This document shows, piece after piece, positions 1 to 10,115 of a stretch of DNA of 64,000 nucleotides. The position numbers were made by a program, and so were the translations under genes. The number at the start of each line of letters is the position of its first letter. Position 1 is the first letter of the stretch. The notes beneath the pieces are model-generated. The model saw only the letters and a list, made by a program, of their open reading frames with translations. It was not told where the DNA came from and did not search any database. This stretch comes from Elioraea tepida (GTDB lineage: Bacteria; Pseudomonadota; Alphaproteobacteria; Acetobacterales; Acetobacteraceae): positions 496,001-560,000 of the forward strand of contig NZ_CP076448.1 in NCBI RefSeq assembly GCF_019203965.1, written 5' to 3'.

Positions 1-1
1 G

Positions 2-379
2 ACGCTGACGGCGATCGCCGGCTCCTCCGATGTGGTCGAGCGCGGCTTCGTCACCTACTCGAACGAGGCGAAGCAGGAGCTGCTGGGCGTGGGCGCCGTG
101 ACACTCGCGGCCAAGGGGGCGGTGAGCGAGGAGGTCGCACGAGCCATGGCCGAAGGGGCGCTTGCCCGCTCCCCTGCCGAGCTCGCGCTGTCCGTCACCG
201 GGATCGCGGGCCCCGGCGGGGCGACAGAGACGAAGCCGGTCGGCCTCGTGTTCCTCGGCGGTGCGAGACGCGGCCGCGCCACCTTCGTCGAACGGCACGT
301 GTTCGCCGGAGACCGTTCAGAGGTGCGGCTTGCCTCGGTTGCGGCCGCGTTTCGCATCGCCCGATCGCTGGCCGACTGA
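2..379 (+). CDS. cinA: CinA/PncC family nicotinamide-nucleotide amidohydrolase, 3' part
   Basis: Only the C-terminal 125 codons are present; the frame is already open at base 2 and the true start lies outside the window. The residues match the C-terminal amidase domain of CinA (PncC): an ERGFVTYSNEAK block followed by LGV, then a SVTGIAGPGG block. These surround the active site that deamidates nicotinamide mononucleotide in pyridine-nucleotide salvage. The protein is cytoplasmic. It stops 192 bp before the convergent end of the coxM gene. It cannot be told whether this is a stand-alone PncC or the tail of full-length CinA. Confidence 0.9.
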   Translation, partial: TLTAIAGSSDVVERGFVTYSNEAKQELLGVGAVTLAAKGAVSEEVARAMAEGALARSPAELALSVTGIAGPGGATETKPVGLVFLGGARRGRATFVERHVFAGDRSEVRLASVAAAFRIARSLAD

Positions 380-571
380 GCGACGGCCCGCGCCCGCGTT
401 CCGCCACGGATCGCGCCTTGCCGGCAGCCCGAGCCCCCCTCCCCGTCGGGCAGAAATCGCCCCGCGCTGGGCCGGCCGCGACAGCCTCGCTCGGCCGACC
501 GAGCACTCCCCCGGCGATTTCGGCGGCGGACGATCAGCCGGTGATTCGTCGCCGGCGACAGGCCGCGCGAG
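380..571. other. Convergent intergenic region with two short inverted repeats
   Basis: This gap separates the plus-strand cinA end from the minus-strand coxM end. It holds a 6-bp stem with a 4-base loop at 489-504 (GCTCGG/CCGAGC) and a perfect 12-base palindrome at 548-559, which lies 13 bases past the coxM stop. Neither is followed by a T-run, so intrinsic termination is only a weak possibility in either direction. No coding sequence is supported here. Confidence 0.3.
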
Positions 572-1369
572 TCAGCCCGCGGCGGCGACCGCCCGCTTGG
601 CCATCACCCCGATCAGGTGGGCGCGATACTCCTTCGAGCCGTGGATGTCGCCGTTGAGCCCGTCCACAGGCGTCGTGATTCCGTCGAGCGCGGCGGGCGA
701 CCAGTTCGCGGCGAGAGCCGCCTCCATCGCCGCGTGGCGGAACACGCCGTTCGCGCCCGCCCCGGTGACCGCGACGCGCACCCCCGCCGGCCCCTTGGCG
801 ACGAACACGCCAACCATCGCATAGCGCGAGGCCGGGTTGGGGAACTTCATGTAGGCCGCCTTCTCCGGGATCGGGAAGGAGACCGCGGTGACGATCTCGC
901 CAGGCTCGAGGGCGGTCGAGAACATTCCGGTGAAGAAGTCATCGGCCGCGATCGCGCGGGCGTTCGTGTGCACCGTCGCCCCGAGCGCCAGAACCGCTGC
1001 CGGATAGTCGGCCGCCGGGTCGTTGTTCGCGACCGAGCCGCCGATCGTCCCGCGGTTCCGCACCTGGTTGTCACCGATATGGGCGGCGAGCTTCGCAAGC
1101 GCAGGGATCGCCCGCATCACCTCGGCCGAGGAGGCGACGGCGGCGTGCGTCGTCATGCCGCCGATCCGCACCGTTCTCCCCGAGACGGTGATCCCCTTGA
1201 GGTCGGGGATCGCGGCGAGGTCGACGATCGCCGTGGGGCGGGCGAGGCGCTGCTTGAGGGTGGGGATCAGCGTCTGCCCGCCCGACATCGGCCGTGCCTC
1301 CGGATCTGCGGCGAGCAGAGCCACCGCGTCGGCGAGGCTGGTCGGGCGGTGATAGGCGAAATCGTACAT
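572..1369 (-). CDS. coxM: Molybdenum hydroxylase, FAD-binding medium subunit (CoxM/CutM type)
   Basis: A 265-aa protein of the size and fold of the FAD subunit of xanthine-dehydrogenase-family enzymes, which passes electrons from the iron-sulphur subunit to FAD. The FAD-binding PCMH signatures are visible: AGGQTLIP-like text (SGGQTLIPTLKQRLA, about residues 30-44) and RNRGTIGGSVANNDP (about 107-121). The start ATG is preceded by a GGAAGGGA ribosome site. It lies 45 bp after coxL and is last in the S-L-M order. The substrate cannot be inferred from this subunit. Confidence 0.93.
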   Translation of the reverse strand: MYDFAYHRPTSLADAVALLAADPEARPMSGGQTLIPTLKQRLARPTAIVDLAAIPDLKGITVSGRTVRIGGMTTHAAVASSAEVMRAIPALAKLAAHIGDNQVRNRGTIGGSVANNDPAADYPAAVLALGATVHTNARAIAADDFFTGMFSTALEPGEIVTAVSFPIPEKAAYMKFPNPASRYAMVGVFVAKGPAGVRVAVTGAGANGVFRHAAMEAALAANWSPAALDGITTPVDGLNGDIHGSKEYRAHLIGVMAKRAVAAAG

Positions 1370-1414
1370 GGTCGGTCCCTTCCTTCGCTCGGGCTGCCTT
1401 GGGCTTCGGTGCCG

Positions 1415-3796
1415 CTACTCGGCCGCCATGCGCGGGCGGTTGGCGTTGATGATGCTCCACACCTTCTGCGGTGTCGCGGGCATGTCGATGTGGCGCACGC
1501 CATACTCCTTCAGCGCGTCGACGACCGCCCCGATCACCGCAGGCGGAGCGCCGATCGCGCCGACCTCGCCGCACCCTTTCACCCCGAGCGGGTTGTGGGT
1601 GCAGAGCGTGATCGAGTGCCCGACGGTGATGTTCGGCACGTCATCGGCCCGCGGCATCGTGTAGTCCATCATGCTGCCAGAAAGGAGCTGGCCGTCTTCG
1701 TCATAGACGCATGTCTCGAGCAGCGCCTGGCCGATTCCCTGAACCACCCCGCCCTGTACCTGCCCCTCGACGATCATCGGGTTGATGACGCGTCCGACAT
1801 CGTCCACCGCCGTGAAGTTCACCACCTGTGTCGCGCCCGTCTCGGGGTCGATCTCCACCTCGGCGATGTGGCAGCCGCCCGGGAAGGTGAAGTTCTTCGG
1901 GTCGTAGAACGCCGTCTCTTCGAGGCCGGGTTCGAGCTCGTCAATCGGGTAGTTGTGCGGCACGTAGGCCGCGAGGCTGATCTCGGCGAGCGTCTTCGCG
2001 CGATCCGTTCCCGCGACCTGGAACTTCCCGTCCTTGAACTCGATGTCGGCGACGTCCGCCTCGAGCAGGTGGGCGGCGATCCGCTTGCCCTTGGCGATGA
2101 TCTTGTCGGCCGCCTTGATCATCGCCGAGCCGCCGACGGCGAGCGAACGGCTGCCATAGGTGCCCATGCCGAAGGGGATCTTCGCCGTGTCGCCGTGCAC
2201 GATCTCCACCTGGCTCATCGGCACGCCGAACCGGTCGGCGATCAGCTGCGCGAAAGTGGTCTCGTGGCCCTGGCCGTGGCTGTGGGTGCCGGTGAAGACC
2301 GTGATCGAGCCGGTCGGGTTGACGCGGATGTTGGCAACCTCATAGAGGCCCGCGCGCGCGCCGAGTGAGCCGACCACGGCCGAAGGAGCGATGCCGCAGG
2401 CCTCGATGTAGGTCGAGATGCCGATGCCGCGCAGCTTGCCGCGCGCCTTCGCTGCCGCCCGCCGAGCCTCGAACTCCGCCCAATCGGCCGCCTTAAGGGC
2501 GGCGTCAAGCGAGGCGTGATAGTCGCCGCTGTCGTATTGCAGCGCGACCGGCGTCTGGTAGGGGAAGGCGGACGCGGGGATGAAGTTGCGCCGGCGTATC
2601 TCGACCCGGTCCATCCCCATCTCGAGGGCGCAGATGTCGACGAGCCGCTCGAGCAGGAAGGTCGCCTCCGGCCGCCCGGCGCCGCGATAGGCATCGACCG
2701 GCACGGAGTTCGTGAACACCGCCTTCACCTCGGCGTAGATCGCGGGCGTGGTGTACACGCCGGCGAGCAGCGTGGCGTAGAGATAGGTTGGCACGCAGGG
2801 AGCGAAGGTGGACAGATAGGCCCCCATGTTCGCGACCGTGCGCACGCGCAAGCCGAGGAACTTGCCGTCGGGGTCGAGCGCCATCTCGGCCACCGTCACG
2901 TGGTCGCGCCCGTGCGCGTCCGACACGAAGCTCTCGCTCCGCTCGGCCGTCCACTTCACCGGGCGTCCGACCTTCGCCGAGGCCCAGGTGACGATCGCCT
3001 CCTCGGCGTAGTGGTAGATCTTCGAGCCGAACCCGCCGCCGACATCTGGGGCGACGACGCGCAGCCGGTGCTCGGGGATATTGAGCACGAAGGCGCCCAT
3101 CAGCAGGCGGATCACGTGCGGGTTCTGGCTCGTCGTGTAGAGCGTGTACTCGCCCGACATCGGGTCGTATTCGGCGACGGCAGCGCGCGGCTCCATCGCG
3201 TTCGGGATCAGCCGGTTGTTGACAAGCTCGAGCCGCGCGACCTTGTGGGCGCGGGCGAAGGCGGCCTCCGTTGCCTCCCTGTCGCCAAGATGCCAGTCGT
3301 AGCAGATGTTGCCCGCGACCTCGTCGTGCACGAGCGGCGCGCCCGGCTTCAGCGCCGACTCGACCGTCGGCGCGGCCTTCAGAACCTCGTAATCGACGGT
3401 GATCTTCTCCGCCGCGTCGCGCGCCTGCGCTTTCGTGTCGGCGATCACCACCGCCACCGGGTCGCCCACATGCCGCACCTTGCCGATCGCAAGAACGGGG
3501 TGCGGCGGCTCGGCCATCGGCGAACCGTCCTTGTTCTTCACCTGCCAGCCGCAGGGAAGGCCGCCAACCTTGTCGGCCGCGAGGTCTTCGCCGGTGAACA
3601 CGGCGTGCACGCCGGGTGCGGCCTTCGCCGCCGCCGTGTCGATGCCCCTGATCCGCGCATGCGGGTGGGGGCTGCGCAGGATCACGGCGTAGACTTGGCC
3701 GGGGCGGTTGATGTCGTCAGTGTAGTTGCCTCGACCGGAGAGGAACCTCAGATCCTCGCGCCGCTTCACCGCGGCGCCGATGCCTTCGAAACCCAT
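1415..3796 (-). CDS. coxL: Molybdenum hydroxylase, large molybdopterin-binding subunit (CoxL form II type)
   Basis: A 793-aa catalytic subunit of the xanthine oxidase/aerobic CO dehydrogenase family. Visible hallmarks are the VGGGFGSK molybdopterin loop (about 252-259), the GQGHETTF cofactor contact and, near the C-terminus, [12 protein letters not shown] with the expected catalytic glutamate. The active-site loop reads AYRGAGR (residues 369-375). True CO dehydrogenases (form I) have AYxCSFR, so this is a form II enzyme whose substrate is usually not CO; hydroxylation of an aldehyde, purine or other N-heterocycle is likelier. RBS GAGGAGA lies just before the ATG. It is encoded between coxS and coxM, downstream of the peptide-type ABC transporter. 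Confidence 0.95.
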   Translation of the reverse strand: MGFEGIGAAVKRREDLRFLSGRGNYTDDINRPGQVYAVILRSPHPHARIRGIDTAAAKAAPGVHAVFTGEDLAADKVGGLPCGWQVKNKDGSPMAEPPHPVLAIGKVRHVGDPVAVVIADTKAQARDAAEKITVDYEVLKAAPTVESALKPGAPLVHDEVAGNICYDWHLGDREATEAAFARAHKVARLELVNNRLIPNAMEPRAAVAEYDPMSGEYTLYTTSQNPHVIRLLMGAFVLNIPEHRLRVVAPDVGGGFGSKIYHYAEEAIVTWASAKVGRPVKWTAERSESFVSDAHGRDHVTVAEMALDPDGKFLGLRVRTVANMGAYLSTFAPCVPTYLYATLLAGVYTTPAIYAEVKAVFTNSVPVDAYRGAGRPEATFLLERLVDICALEMGMDRVEIRRRNFIPASAFPYQTPVALQYDSGDYHASLDAALKAADWAEFEARRAAAKARGKLRGIGISTYIEACGIAPSAVVGSLGARAGLYEVANIRVNPTGSITVFTGTHSHGQGHETTFAQLIADRFGVPMSQVEIVHGDTAKIPFGMGTYGSRSLAVGGSAMIKAADKIIAKGKRIAAHLLEADVADIEFKDGKFQVAGTDRAKTLAEISLAAYVPHNYPIDELEPGLEETAFYDPKNFTFPGGCHIAEVEIDPETGATQVVNFTAVDDVGRVINPMIVEGQVQGGVVQGIGQALLETCVYDEDGQLLSGSMMDYTMPRADDVPNITVGHSITLCTHNPLGVKGCGEVGAIGAPPAVIGAVVDALKEYGVRHIDMPATPQKVWSIINANRPRMAAE

Positions 3797-3858
3797 GGTC
3801 GTCTCCTCGCTTTTCGGGCGCCTTCCCTGGCCTTCGATATTCTTGTTGGCGAGTCAGA

Positions 3859-4362
<504 letters not shown>

Positions 4363-4492
4363 GCGCTCTCTCCCCTCTTTGCCGTCAGCGCCGCGTCTTG
4401 GCGGCCGGTCCGTTCCGGGCGGGAGTGTCGGGGGAGGCAAGCCGTCGCGTCAAGCGCCGCAACGTGTCTTGCCTGCCTTTGGCGGCTCCGTC

Positions 4493-5554
4493 TCAGGCCG
4501 CTGCGGTCGCCGCCCGTGGCGCACCACCGTCATGCAGGTGGCAGGCGGCGAGATGGCCGGGAGCGATCGCCTTGAGCGGCGGTTCCTCCACGCGGCAGCG
4601 GTCGAAGGCGTGTGGGCAGCGGGTGTGGAACCGGCAGCCGGAGGGGGGCCGGATCGGGCTTGGAACATCGCCCGTGAGGATGATTCGCTCGCGCTTCGCC
4701 GTCGGGTCGGGCAGCGGCACGGCGGACAAGAGCGCCTCTGTGTAGGGGTGCTTGGGGGCGGAGAACAGCGTGCGCTTCTCCGCCACCTCGACGATCTTGC
4801 CCAAGTACATCACCGCCACGCGATGGGTGATGTGCTCGACGATCGCAAGGTCATGGCTGATGAAGAGAAGCGACAGACCGAGCTCGTCCTGAAGGTCGGA
4901 CAGCAGGTTGACGATCTGCGCCTTGACCGAGACGTCGAGCGCGGAGACCGCCTCGTCGCAGATGATGAGGTCGGCGCCGGGGGCGAGAGCGCGGGCGATG
5001 CCGATCCGCTGCCTCTGGCCGCCCGAGAACTCGTGCGGGAAGCGGTTCATCGCGTCGCGCGGCAGGCGCACCTTGTCGAGCAGCTCCGCCACCCTGTCCT
5101 CGACCTCCTTCGCCGAGGCCGCAAGCCCGAAATTGGTGATCGGCTCGGCGAGGATCTCCTTCACCTTGAGCCGCGGGTTGAGCGAGGAGAACGGGTCCTG
5201 AAACACCACCTGCATCCGACGCCTGAGCGGGCGGAGAGAGCGGGCGGGAAGATCGTCGATCCTCTGGCCGTCGAGCACGACCTGGCCCGCCGTCGGCTCG
5301 ATCAGGCGCAGCACCGTCCGCCCCACGGTGCTCTTGCCGCAGCCTGATTCGCCAACGAGCGACAGCGTCTCGCCGCGGTCGATCGAGAACGAGACGCCAT
5401 CGACCGCGTAGACATAGCCAGTGACGCCGGAGAGGAAGCCGGCGCGGATCGGGAAGTGCTTCTTGAGGTCGAACACCTCGAGCAGCGGCCGCTTTGGCGC
5501 GGCCGCGCCACGCGCCTCCGCTCGCGCCCCGGTCTGCATCGCCGCATCGCTCAT
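4493..5554 (-). CDS. dppF: Dipeptide/oligopeptide ABC transporter ATP-binding protein (DppF/OppF)
   Basis: A 353-aa ATPase with Walker [10 protein letters not shown], signature motif [15 protein letters not shown], Walker [13 protein letters not shown] and the C-terminal oligopeptide/dipeptide extension with the RFHTRCPHA cysteine motif. These identify the F-type ATPase of a family-5 importer. The ATG at 5554 overlaps the dppD stop by 4 bp (ATGA), so an upstream in-frame ATG is rejected. It pairs with DppD and energises DppB/DppC at the inner membrane. It is last in the transporter set; coxS starts about 130 bp further on in the same direction. Confidence 0.95.
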   Translation of the reverse strand: MSDAAMQTGARAEARGAAAPKRPLLEVFDLKKHFPIRAGFLSGVTGYVYAVDGVSFSIDRGETLSLVGESGCGKSTVGRTVLRLIEPTAGQVVLDGQRIDDLPARSLRPLRRRMQVVFQDPFSSLNPRLKVKEILAEPITNFGLAASAKEVEDRVAELLDKVRLPRDAMNRFPHEFSGGQRQRIGIARALAPGADLIICDEAVSALDVSVKAQIVNLLSDLQDELGLSLLFISHDLAIVEHITHRVAVMYLGKIVEVAEKRTLFSAPKHPYTEALLSAVPLPDPTAKRERIILTGDVPSPIRPPSGCRFHTRCPHAFDRCRVEEPPLKAIAPGHLAACHLHDGGAPRAATAAA

Positions 5555-6600
5555 GCCGCGACCGCCTCGCGCGCGGCGTGATGGCAGGCGACGTAATGGC
5601 CAGGCGCCTTGAGCTCGACCGCCGGTGCGACCGCCCGGCAGAGATCGGTGACGGCGGGGCAGCGACTTGCGAAGGCGCAACCGATGATGGGCTTCTTCAG
5701 GTTCGGCACGATCCCTGGGATCTCCGACAGCCGCGAACGACCCGAGGCGGCGAGAGAGGAACCGAGCTTCGGCACCGCCCCGAGCAGGCCCTGGGTGTAG
5801 GGGTGGCGCGGCCGCGCGAACAGGTCCTTCGCCGACGCCTCCTCGACCTTGCGCCCGGCATACATCACGACGATCCGCTCGGCCATCTCCGCGACGACGC
5901 CGAGGTCATGGGTGATCAGCAGGATCGCCGAGCCGAGCTTCGATTTGAGCTCCCGCATCAGGTCGAGGATCTGCGCCTGGATCGTCACGTCGAGGGCGGT
6001 CGTCGGCTCGTCGGCGATCAGGAGTTTGGGGTTGCAGGCGAGCGCCATCGCGATCATCACGCGCTGGCGCATTCCCCCCGAGAGCTGGTGCGGATATTCG
6101 CGCACCCGACGCCTCGCCTCCGGAATGTGTACGAGCTCGAGCATCTCGATCGCCCGCGCCTCCGCCGCCCGCTCGTCCAGGCCCTGATGCAGCCGCAGTG
6201 TCTCGCCGATCTGCCGCCCGACGGTGAGAACCGGGTTGAGGCTCGTCATCGGCTCCTGGAAGATCATTGAGATCGCGTTGCCGCGGATCTCGCGCATCTG
6301 CCGCTCCGAGAGGGTCAGAAGGTCGGTGCCCTCGAACACGATACGCCCCGTGATCTTCCCGGGCGGCTCCTGGATCAGGCGCAGGATCGACATCGAGGTA
6401 ACGGACTTGCCGCAGCCGCTCTCGCCCACCACGGCGAGCGTCTCGCCGGCCGCGATGTGGAACGACACGCCGTCGACCGCGCGCACCGTTCCGTCGACGG
6501 TGCGGAAATGCGTCCGCAGGTCCTCGACCTGAAGGAGCGGCCTGCCGTGCCCTGCTGCTGTGGCCGCGGCCTCGGTCCGGTTCGCAACGGTCTCGCCCAT
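5551..6600 (-). CDS. dppD: Dipeptide/oligopeptide ABC transporter ATP-binding protein (DppD/OppD)
   Basis: A 349-aa ATPase with Walker [10 protein letters not shown], signature [15 protein letters not shown], Walker [13 protein letters not shown] and the C-terminal GCAFASRCP extension typical of DppD/OppD. The start at ATG 6600 has an excellent ribosome site (GGGGAGGG, 8 bases upstream); a more distal in-frame start would run into the permease gene region without one. It overlaps dppF by 4 bp. It works as half of the nucleotide-binding dimer of the importer encoded by the neighbours. Confidence 0.95.
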   Translation of the reverse strand: MGETVANRTEAAATAAGHGRPLLQVEDLRTHFRTVDGTVRAVDGVSFHIAAGETLAVVGESGCGKSVTSMSILRLIQEPPGKITGRIVFEGTDLLTLSERQMREIRGNAISMIFQEPMTSLNPVLTVGRQIGETLRLHQGLDERAAEARAIEMLELVHIPEARRRVREYPHQLSGGMRQRVMIAMALACNPKLLIADEPTTALDVTIQAQILDLMRELKSKLGSAILLITHDLGVVAEMAERIVVMYAGRKVEEASAKDLFARPRHPYTQGLLGAVPKLGSSLAASGRSRLSEIPGIVPNLKKPIIGCAFASRCPAVTDLCRAVAPAVELKAPGHYVACHHAAREAVAA

Positions 6601-6616
6601 GGTCACGGCCCTCCCC

Positions 6617-7516
6617 TCAGATCCGCTTCGCAAGCCGCGGGTCGAGGGCGTCCCGCAGGCCGTCGCCGAGTAGGTTCACGGCAAGCACGGTCACGGAGAG
6701 GAACACGGCCGGAAAGAACACGATGTAGGGCGCGACCTGCCACAGTGCCCGACCCTCGGCCATGACGTTGCCCCACGAGGGGATGGTGGGCGGCGTGCCG
6801 GCGCCGATGAAGGAGAGGATCGCTTCCGTGATCATCGCTGAAGCGGCGATGTAGGTCGCCTGCACGGTCAGCGGCGCGAGCGTGTTGGGCAGGATGTGGC
6901 GCCAGATAATCCGCGGCGTGGTGGTGCCTGCGGCGATCGCCGCCTCGACGAAGGGCTGCTCGCGCAACGACAGAACCACGCCGCGCACGAGGCGCGAGAC
7001 GCGCGGGATCTCGGCGATGGTGATGGCGATGATCACGTTCTGCACCGACCCGCGCGTCAGCGCCATGAGCGCGATCGCAAGCAGGATGGGCGGGATCGAC
7101 ATCAGCCCGTCCATGATCCGCATCATCACGCCGTCGAGCACCCGGAGGAAGCCGGAGAAGAGGCCGATCAGGAGCCCCGCGGCAGAGGAGAGAAACGCGA
7201 CCGAGAGACCGACGATGAGCGAGATCCGCGCCCCGTAGATCACCCGCGAATACACGTCACGCCCGAGCATGTCGGTGCCGAACCAGTGGAGCTCCGAGGG
7301 CGGGCGAACGCGCCGCGCGGGCGCAAGCGCCTGCGGGTCGGTGGTGCCGAGCCACGGCGCGAAGACGGCGATGAAGGCCATCACGGCGAGCAACAGCCCG
7401 CCCAGAGCCACAGTCGGGTGGCGTCGGATGAAGGTGCGGATCCGTCCGCGCCTCACCTCGGCAGGGAAGAGCTCGGCGGACGCAGGAGCGGCGGCGACGG
7501 CGGTGTCGGGGCTCAA
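6617..7516 (-). CDS. dppC: Dipeptide/oligopeptide ABC transporter permease (DppC)
   Basis: A 299-aa inner-membrane permease. It has an N-terminal cytosolic stretch, a first membrane segment near residues 38-56, the periplasmic [15 protein letters not shown] motif characteristic of DppC/OppC, and the EAA loop [21 protein letters not shown]-type sequence that docks on the ATPases. It overlaps the end of dppB by 4 bp (ATGA). It forms the transmembrane channel with DppB. Confidence 0.95.
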   Translation of the reverse strand: MSPDTAVAAAPASAELFPAEVRRGRIRTFIRRHPTVALGGLLLAVMAFIAVFAPWLGTTDPQALAPARRVRPPSELHWFGTDMLGRDVYSRVIYGARISLIVGLSVAFLSSAAGLLIGLFSGFLRVLDGVMMRIMDGLMSIPPILLAIALMALTRGSVQNVIIAITIAEIPRVSRLVRGVVLSLREQPFVEAAIAAGTTTPRIIWRHILPNTLAPLTVQATYIAASAMITEAILSFIGAGTPPTIPSWGNVMAEGRALWQVAPYIVFFPAVFLSVTVLAVNLLGDGLRDALDPRLAKRI

Positions 7517-8454
7517 TAGCGTATCCTCGGGTCGAACACGGTGTAGAGCAGGTCGATGGCGAGGTTGACGAGCACGTAGACGAAGCTGAACAGAAGCACG
7601 ACGCCCTGGATCACCGGATAGTCGCGCCTGAGGATCGCATCGACGGTGAGCCGACCGAGGCCAGGGATCGCGAACACGCTCTCCGTCACCACCGCGCCGC
7701 CGATCAGAAGCGCGATGCCGATGCCGATCACCGTCGAGATCGGCACGGCGGCGTTCTTCAGCGCATGCAGGAACAGGATGCCACGGCTGCCGAGGCCCTT
7801 CGCCTTGGCGGTGCGGATGTAGTCCTGCGCGAGCACCTCGAGCATCGTCGCACGCGTGATCCGCGCGATCAGCGCGATGTAGACCGACCCGAGCGCGAGC
7901 GCGGGCAGGATCAGGTTCTCGAGGAACGGCCAGAACCCCTGCGAAAGCGGCGTGTAGCCCTGGACGGGGAGCCAGTCGAGCTCGAGCGCGAACACGTAGG
8001 CGAGCAGGTAGCCGGTGACGAAGACCGGAACTGAGAAGCCGAACACCGCGAACGCCATCACGGCACGGTCGATCCAGCTTCCTGCCTTCCAGGCGGCGAC
8101 GACGCCGAGCGGCACGGCGACGGCGATCGCAAGCGTGATCGTGATGATCATCAGCGCCGTCGTCGGCTCGATCCGCTGCGCGATCATGTGGCTGACCGGC
8201 AGGTTGGTGAAGATCGAGACGCCGAGATCACCCTGCAGGATCCGCCAGAGCCATTCTCCGAAGCGGATCAGGAACGGACGGTCGAGCCCGAGCGAGGCGC
8301 GGATGCGCTCGACATCCTGCGGTGTCGCCTGGTCGCCGGCGATCACGGCGGCCGGGTCGCCCGGCGCGAGGTAGAGAAGCGAGAACACGAAGAACGCGAC
8401 AACCAGCATCACCGGAATGGTCGCGAGCACGCGTCGGACGACATAGGCGAGCAT
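7513..8454 (-). CDS. dppB: Dipeptide/oligopeptide ABC transporter permease (DppB)
   Basis: A 313-aa inner-membrane permease with the N-terminal helix VRRVLATIPVMLVVAFFVF, the LAPGDPA motif typical of DppB/OppB and the EAA-type loop YIRTAKAKGLGSRGILFLHAL. About six membrane segments are apparent. It is the first channel gene after the seven binding-protein genes, 58 bp after the last of them, and overlaps dppC by 4 bp. It is the only permease pair for family-5 binding proteins in the window. Confidence 0.95.
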   Translation of the reverse strand: MLAYVVRRVLATIPVMLVVAFFVFSLLYLAPGDPAAVIAGDQATPQDVERIRASLGLDRPFLIRFGEWLWRILQGDLGVSIFTNLPVSHMIAQRIEPTTALMIITITLAIAVAVPLGVVAAWKAGSWIDRAVMAFAVFGFSVPVFVTGYLLAYVFALELDWLPVQGYTPLSQGFWPFLENLILPALALGSVYIALIARITRATMLEVLAQDYIRTAKAKGLGSRGILFLHALKNAAVPISTVIGIGIALLIGGAVVTESVFAIPGLGRLTVDAILRRDYPVIQGVVLLFSFVYVLVNLAIDLLYTVFDPRIRY

Positions 8455-8512
8455 GCTGCGCTACCGCCCCCTTCGCGCCTTTGCCGAAGCGATCATCGTC
8501 ATGCCGCTCCCC

Positions 8513-10102
8513 TTACGCCTTGCTGACGCCCCAGAAGAAAGGCATCGGCCCCTTGCCGATGCCGGCCACGTTCCGACGCCACGCCTGATACGATAGGAAG
8601 AGCCCCGTCGGAACCCAGGTCATGAACGCCATCGAGGCCTCGTTCAGCCGCGCCACGGCGGCGCGTTCGGTGGCAATGTCCTCAGCCGCGAACCACTCGG
8701 CCACGGCGCGTTCGATCGCCTCGTCCCGAGGCCAGCCGAACCAGGCGTCCTCCCCGTTCGCTCGGATCGCGCTGTAGGCCGCCGGCGTGGCGCAGTCTGC
8801 CCCGGCATGCCAGGTGTGGAACAGGTTCCAGCCGCCTTGCGAGGGCGGGTCCTTGCGTGCGCGACGCTCGGCCACCTCGCCCCAGCTCATCGCCGCCACC
8901 TCGACCCGGAAGCCGAGCGCGGCAAGCAGCGTCTCGCTGACCTCGGCCATCGCCTTGAGCGGGGCGAGATCAGTTGCCTTGAGCAACACGACCTCGCTTC
9001 CCTGCCGCCCCGCCTCGGCAATCAGACGGCGCGCGCCTTCGGGGTCGCGCGGCCCGCTCAGGATCTCGCCGCCGGTCTCAGCATAGAGCGGGGTGTCGGG
9101 GGTGAAGAAGGAGGGGATGCGGCGCCACAGAACGTCGTCCGCGCCGATCACCGCGCGCATGTAGTCCTGCTGGTCGAGCGCCATCGCCACCGCGCGGCGC
9201 ACGCGCACGTCATCGAACGGCGGATGGAGGTGGTTGAACCGAAGCGACCCGATCGACCCCATCGGGTCGGCGATCCCGACCGAGACCGAGCGGTTGCGCT
9301 TGAGCCCCGGGGCGAGGTCCGGAAGCACCGCTTCGAGCCAGTCGACCTCGCCGGAGGCGACCGCGGCCGCGGCGGCGTCAGGGTCGGGCATCGCCTGCCA
9401 CTCGATCGTTTCAACCTCGATTCGCTTTCCCCCGGCGAGCCAGTCCGCCGGCTCGGGCCGGGGCTGGTAGCGCGGGAATCGCTCGAACACGGCGCGGCGG
9501 CCGGGCTCCCACAGATCTGCGCGGAACCGCATCGGCCCACTGCCGACCGCCTCGGCGATCGGCGTGAACGGATCGGTGCGCGCGAGCCGCTCGGGCATGA
9601 TGAACGCGCACGGCGCGGACTGCTTGCCGAGCGCATGCAACAGCTTCGGGTAGGGGGCAGACAGCGCGAGCCGGATCGTCCGGTCGTCCGGCGCGGCGAG
9701 GTCCTGCCTCAGCGCGCGCACCATCTGCCCCATCGGGTCGCGCACCATCCAGCGCTCGAGGCTTGCCACGACGTCCTCGCCGCGCACGGGCTCGCCATCG
9801 TGGAATCTGAGGCCCTCGCGCAGCCGGATCGTCCAGACGCGCCCGTCATCGGACACCATGTGCCCTTCCGCCATCTGCGGCTGCGGGCGGAACCGGCTGT
9901 CCACCCCGTAGAGCATGTCCCACACGAGTGCTGCGGCGTTGCGCACCACGTATTGCGTGCCCCAGATCGGGTCGAGGCTCGCAAGCCCTGCCTGCGGAAC
10001 GAATCGCAGCGTCCGGGCGGCGGAGCTTTGAGCGTGCACCGCAGGCGCCGCGAGGCCGAGCCCGGCGGCGGCGACGGCGGTGATCAGGGCACGGCGGCGC
10101 AC
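8513..10102 (-). CDS. Family-5 solute-binding protein, paralogue 1 of 7
   Basis: A 529-aa exported binding protein of the DppA/OppA (SBP_bac_5) family. It starts with GTG at 10102 behind GAGGAGG. The signal peptide has a twin-arginine-like start (RRRALITA) and ends around AVHAQS. Family landmarks are FVPQAGLASLDPIWGTQYV, LREGLRFHDGEPV and the AWFGWP motif near the C-terminus. It is closest by eye to paralogue 3: both share DPIWGTQYVVRNA and the ADC-x-x-PA-x-Y-x-AIRANG segment. It lies directly upstream of dppB. Ligand unknown; peptides, opines, glycosides or other organic solutes are possible. Confidence 0.93.
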   Translation of the reverse strand: MRRRALITAVAAAGLGLAAPAVHAQSSAARTLRFVPQAGLASLDPIWGTQYVVRNAAALVWDMLYGVDSRFRPQPQMAEGHMVSDDGRVWTIRLREGLRFHDGEPVRGEDVVASLERWMVRDPMGQMVRALRQDLAAPDDRTIRLALSAPYPKLLHALGKQSAPCAFIMPERLARTDPFTPIAEAVGSGPMRFRADLWEPGRRAVFERFPRYQPRPEPADWLAGGKRIEVETIEWQAMPDPDAAAAAVASGEVDWLEAVLPDLAPGLKRNRSVSVGIADPMGSIGSLRFNHLHPPFDDVRVRRAVAMALDQQDYMRAVIGADDVLWRRIPSFFTPDTPLYAETGGEILSGPRDPEGARRLIAEAGRQGSEVVLLKATDLAPLKAMAEVSETLLAALGFRVEVAAMSWGEVAERRARKDPPSQGGWNLFHTWHAGADCATPAAYSAIRANGEDAWFGWPRDEAIERAVAEWFAAEDIATERAAVARLNEASMAFMTWVPTGLFLSYQAWRRNVAGIGKGPMPFFWGVSKA

Positions 10103-10115
10103 GCCCCGCGCCTCC

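Noticed and set aside
489-559. Intrinsic terminators between cinA and coxM
   Set aside because: The inverted repeats are short and not followed by T-runs on either strand.
617-2368. A 583-codon open frame on the plus strand opposite coxM and coxL
   Set aside because: It is rich in Arg, His, Gly and Asp with no recognisable domain, and lies antisense to two clear enzyme genes. GC-rich codon use commonly leaves the opposite strand open. The same applies to long plus-strand frames opposite the binding proteins, aldehyde dehydrogenase, SrfB and SrfC.
1415-3796. True aerobic carbon monoxide dehydrogenase
   Set aside because: The active-site loop is AYRGAGR, not the AYxCSFR of form I enzymes, so CO oxidation is not supported.
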